A stretch of 64,000 nucleotides of DNA, from the NCBI GenBank assembly GCA_947631445.1, contig CANRLN010000005.1, positions 1 through 64,000 on the forward strand, given 5' to 3'. Under the pieces are notes generated by a model, which saw only the letters and a list, made by a program, of their open reading frames with translations, did no database searches and had not been told where the DNA came from. The first letter of the stretch is position 1. Each line of letters begins with the position of its first letter. Positions 63,079 through 64,000 of this stretch are shown one piece after another. The stretch comes from an uncultured Clostridia bacterium. GTDB taxonomy: Bacteria; Bacillota; Clostridia; Oscillospirales; Ruminococcaceae. The position numbers and the translations under genes were made by a program.

Positions 63079-63142
63079 AGTTTTAAATATCCTTTCATAA
63101 CAAATAATTTTATGTATTCTTAAAAGTTGTTGACCTCGTTAA

Positions 63143-63188
63143 GTTAGTTTTTGCTAACTCTATATTTATAGGTTAGCACATTCTAACC
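63143..63188 (-). promoter_or_regulatory. Pair of DtxR/IdeR-like operator boxes
   Basis: Two symmetric sites: GTTAG-N6-CTAAC (63143-63158) and GGTTAG-N6-CTAACC (63171-63188). The second matches the TTAGGTTAG/CTAACCTAA pattern bound by iron-dependent DtxR/IdeR repressors, although its spacer is longer. It lies between the -35 (TTGACA, minus strand 63193-63198) and the probable -10 region, the first just downstream, so bound repressor would block the promoter. Confidence 0.6.
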
Positions 63189-63192
63189 ATTT

Positions 63193-63198
63193 TGTCAA
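63193..63198 (-). promoter_or_regulatory. -35 box of the DUF2325 operon promoter
   Basis: Minus strand TTGACA. At a 17-base spacing the -10 would be TAACCT (63170-63175), a poor match inside the operator; TATAAA lies five bases further. The rest of the 350-base gap up to the aguA promoter is AT-rich with no other structure seen. Confidence 0.55.
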
Positions 63199-63369
63199 GG
63201 GTTTTTAAAAATTATTTTTAAATTTTGGATATTTATATAATTTTATTTTAGCCTAAAAAAATATATTTGTAGATATTATCAATCTTTTTAAATTAGGTAA
63301 GCTTAAGATAATTCGTATCAAAATATCTTTGTTTTTTCTGTGTTAAACAAATAAAAATTGCAATTACAC

Positions 63370-63398
63370 TTGAAAAATTCAAAAAACTATGTTATAAT
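63370..63398 (+). promoter_or_regulatory. Promoter of aguA
   Basis: TTGAAA (63370-63375), 17-base spacer, TATAAT (63393-63398). Confidence 0.75.
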
Positions 63399-63432
63399 AA
63401 TAAAAAGAATTGATTTGAAAGGGGAAAACTTT

Positions 63433-64000
63433 TTGAAGATACTAAACACTTGTGCAAAAAATGACGGATTTTTTATGCCTGCCGAATTTTCGCCACACTA
63501 TGGAACAATTGTTATTTGGGCGGAGCGGAGCGATTCATGGCAGTACGGAGGATACAAGGCAAGAGAAGCTTTTGCAAAGGTTATAAACGCTATAGCCAAA
63601 GACGAAAAGGTTATAGTACTTTGTAGCTTTCAGCAGTATGACAATGCAAGAAAAATGCTTGATTCAAGCGTTAAAATTGTTGAAATGTCCACCGACGACG
63701 CATGGGCAAGGGACGTATGCCCAACCTTTGTTGTGGACGGCAAGGGAGGTATCCGTGGAAATGACTGGGGCTTTAACGCTTGGGGCGGACTGGTTGACGG
63801 CTTGTATTTTCCGTGGGATAAAGATAATAGGGTGGCAAGAAAGGTTTGCGACCTTTTGGATATTGATTGTTATAACAAAAGGGATTTTATTCTTGAGGGC
63901 GGTTCGATACATAGTGATGGCGAAGGAACAATTATTACAACAAAAGCCTGTCTTTTAAGCGAAGGGAGAAATCCTCAGCTTTCACAAGCCGAAATTGAAC
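63433..64000 (+). CDS. aguA: Agmatine deiminase, N-terminal part (cut by window end)
   Basis: Open from a TTG at 63433 (AAAGGGG 8 bases upstream) to the last base, about 189 codons. MPAEFSPHYGTIVIWAER near the start, STDDAWARDVCPTFVV and EGGSIHSDGEGT are hallmark segments of agmatine deiminase, which converts agmatine to N-carbamoylputrescine in polyamine synthesis. Full-length enzymes have about 360 residues, so half the gene is missing here. N-carbamoylputrescine amidase would be expected next. Confidence 0.92.
   Translation, partial: MKILNTCAKNDGFFMPAEFSPHYGTIVIWAERSDSWQYGGYKAREAFAKVINAIAKDEKVIVLCSFQQYDNARKMLDSSVKIVEMSTDDAWARDVCPTFVVDGKGGIRGNDWGFNAWGGLVDGLYFPWDKDNRVARKVCDLLDIDCYNKRDFILEGGSIHSDGEGTIITTKACLLSEGRNPQLSQAEIE

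Overview
The window is AT-rich chromosomal DNA from a low-GC Firmicute. Three secreted plant-polysaccharide hydrolases carry type I dockerins joined by Ser/Asp-rich linkers. Together with a clostridial-type pyrH-frr-uppS-cdsA-dxr-rseP-ispG-polC cluster and DUF2325/DUF3793 genes, this points to a cellulosome-producing Ruminococcus-like (Oscillospirales) gut or rumen anaerobe. The species assignment is inference. Spacing between genes is mostly small, and many promoters are textbook TTGACA-N17-TATAAT.

Layout. 1-300: tRNA-Leu(GAG) and a degenerate copy. 340-4906 (minus): a phosphorelay of REC-HD-GYP regulator, HPt protein and hybrid histidine kinase. 5295-16920 (plus): UMP kinase, ribosome recycling, undecaprenyl and phospholipid synthesis, MEP-pathway isoprenoid genes, site-2 protease and PolC. 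17159-25809 (minus): MntP, a YhgE/Pip protein with a small membrane partner, and a MarR-controlled heterodimeric ABC exporter. 26177-28704 (minus): cysK and metY, the latter preceded by a Cys-Cys leader peptide. 28846-34230: tRNA-Leu(CAA), a GNAT remnant, a HAD nucleotidase-like gene, an acyl-AMP ligase/ACP/acyltransferase fusion and an HsfB-like [FeFe] hydrogenase. 34583-39676: cstA, a small lipoprotein, an unknown membrane protein, a CpsB-type phosphatase and prs. 40403-43775 (plus): a sugar ABC importer without its ATPase. 43945-48240 (minus): an unknown membrane protein, pcrA and a LacI regulator. 48845-56696 (plus): two GH9 cellulases and a GH53 galactanase, all with dockerins. 56751-64000: YfhO-type membrane protein, folT under a THF riboswitch, a DUF5662 gene, a DUF2325-DUF3793-flavodoxin operon behind DtxR/IdeR-like boxes, and the start of agmatine deiminase.

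How it fits together. The dockerin enzymes would be secreted and assembled on scaffoldins encoded elsewhere. The LacI regulator and the MalFG-type importer could link oligosaccharide sensing and uptake to that depolymerisation, although no direct link is proven here. Cysteine and methionine sulfur assimilation, folate uptake and probably an iron-responsive flavodoxin operon each have a recognisable cis-regulatory device.

The most unusual pattern is a dispersed intergenic element, seen about 17 times. Its core is a GC-rich hairpin of the type TTTCCCCGCC-NNN-GGCGGGGAAA with compensatory arm changes. In the best copies it is preceded by an AT hairpin (ATAAAAA..TTTTTAT) and followed by AAAATATTTT-like sequence. 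Nearly all copies sit just downstream of a gene, so they may act as terminators, but shared flanks and one long inverted pair around the cellulase genes suggest a dispersing repeat.
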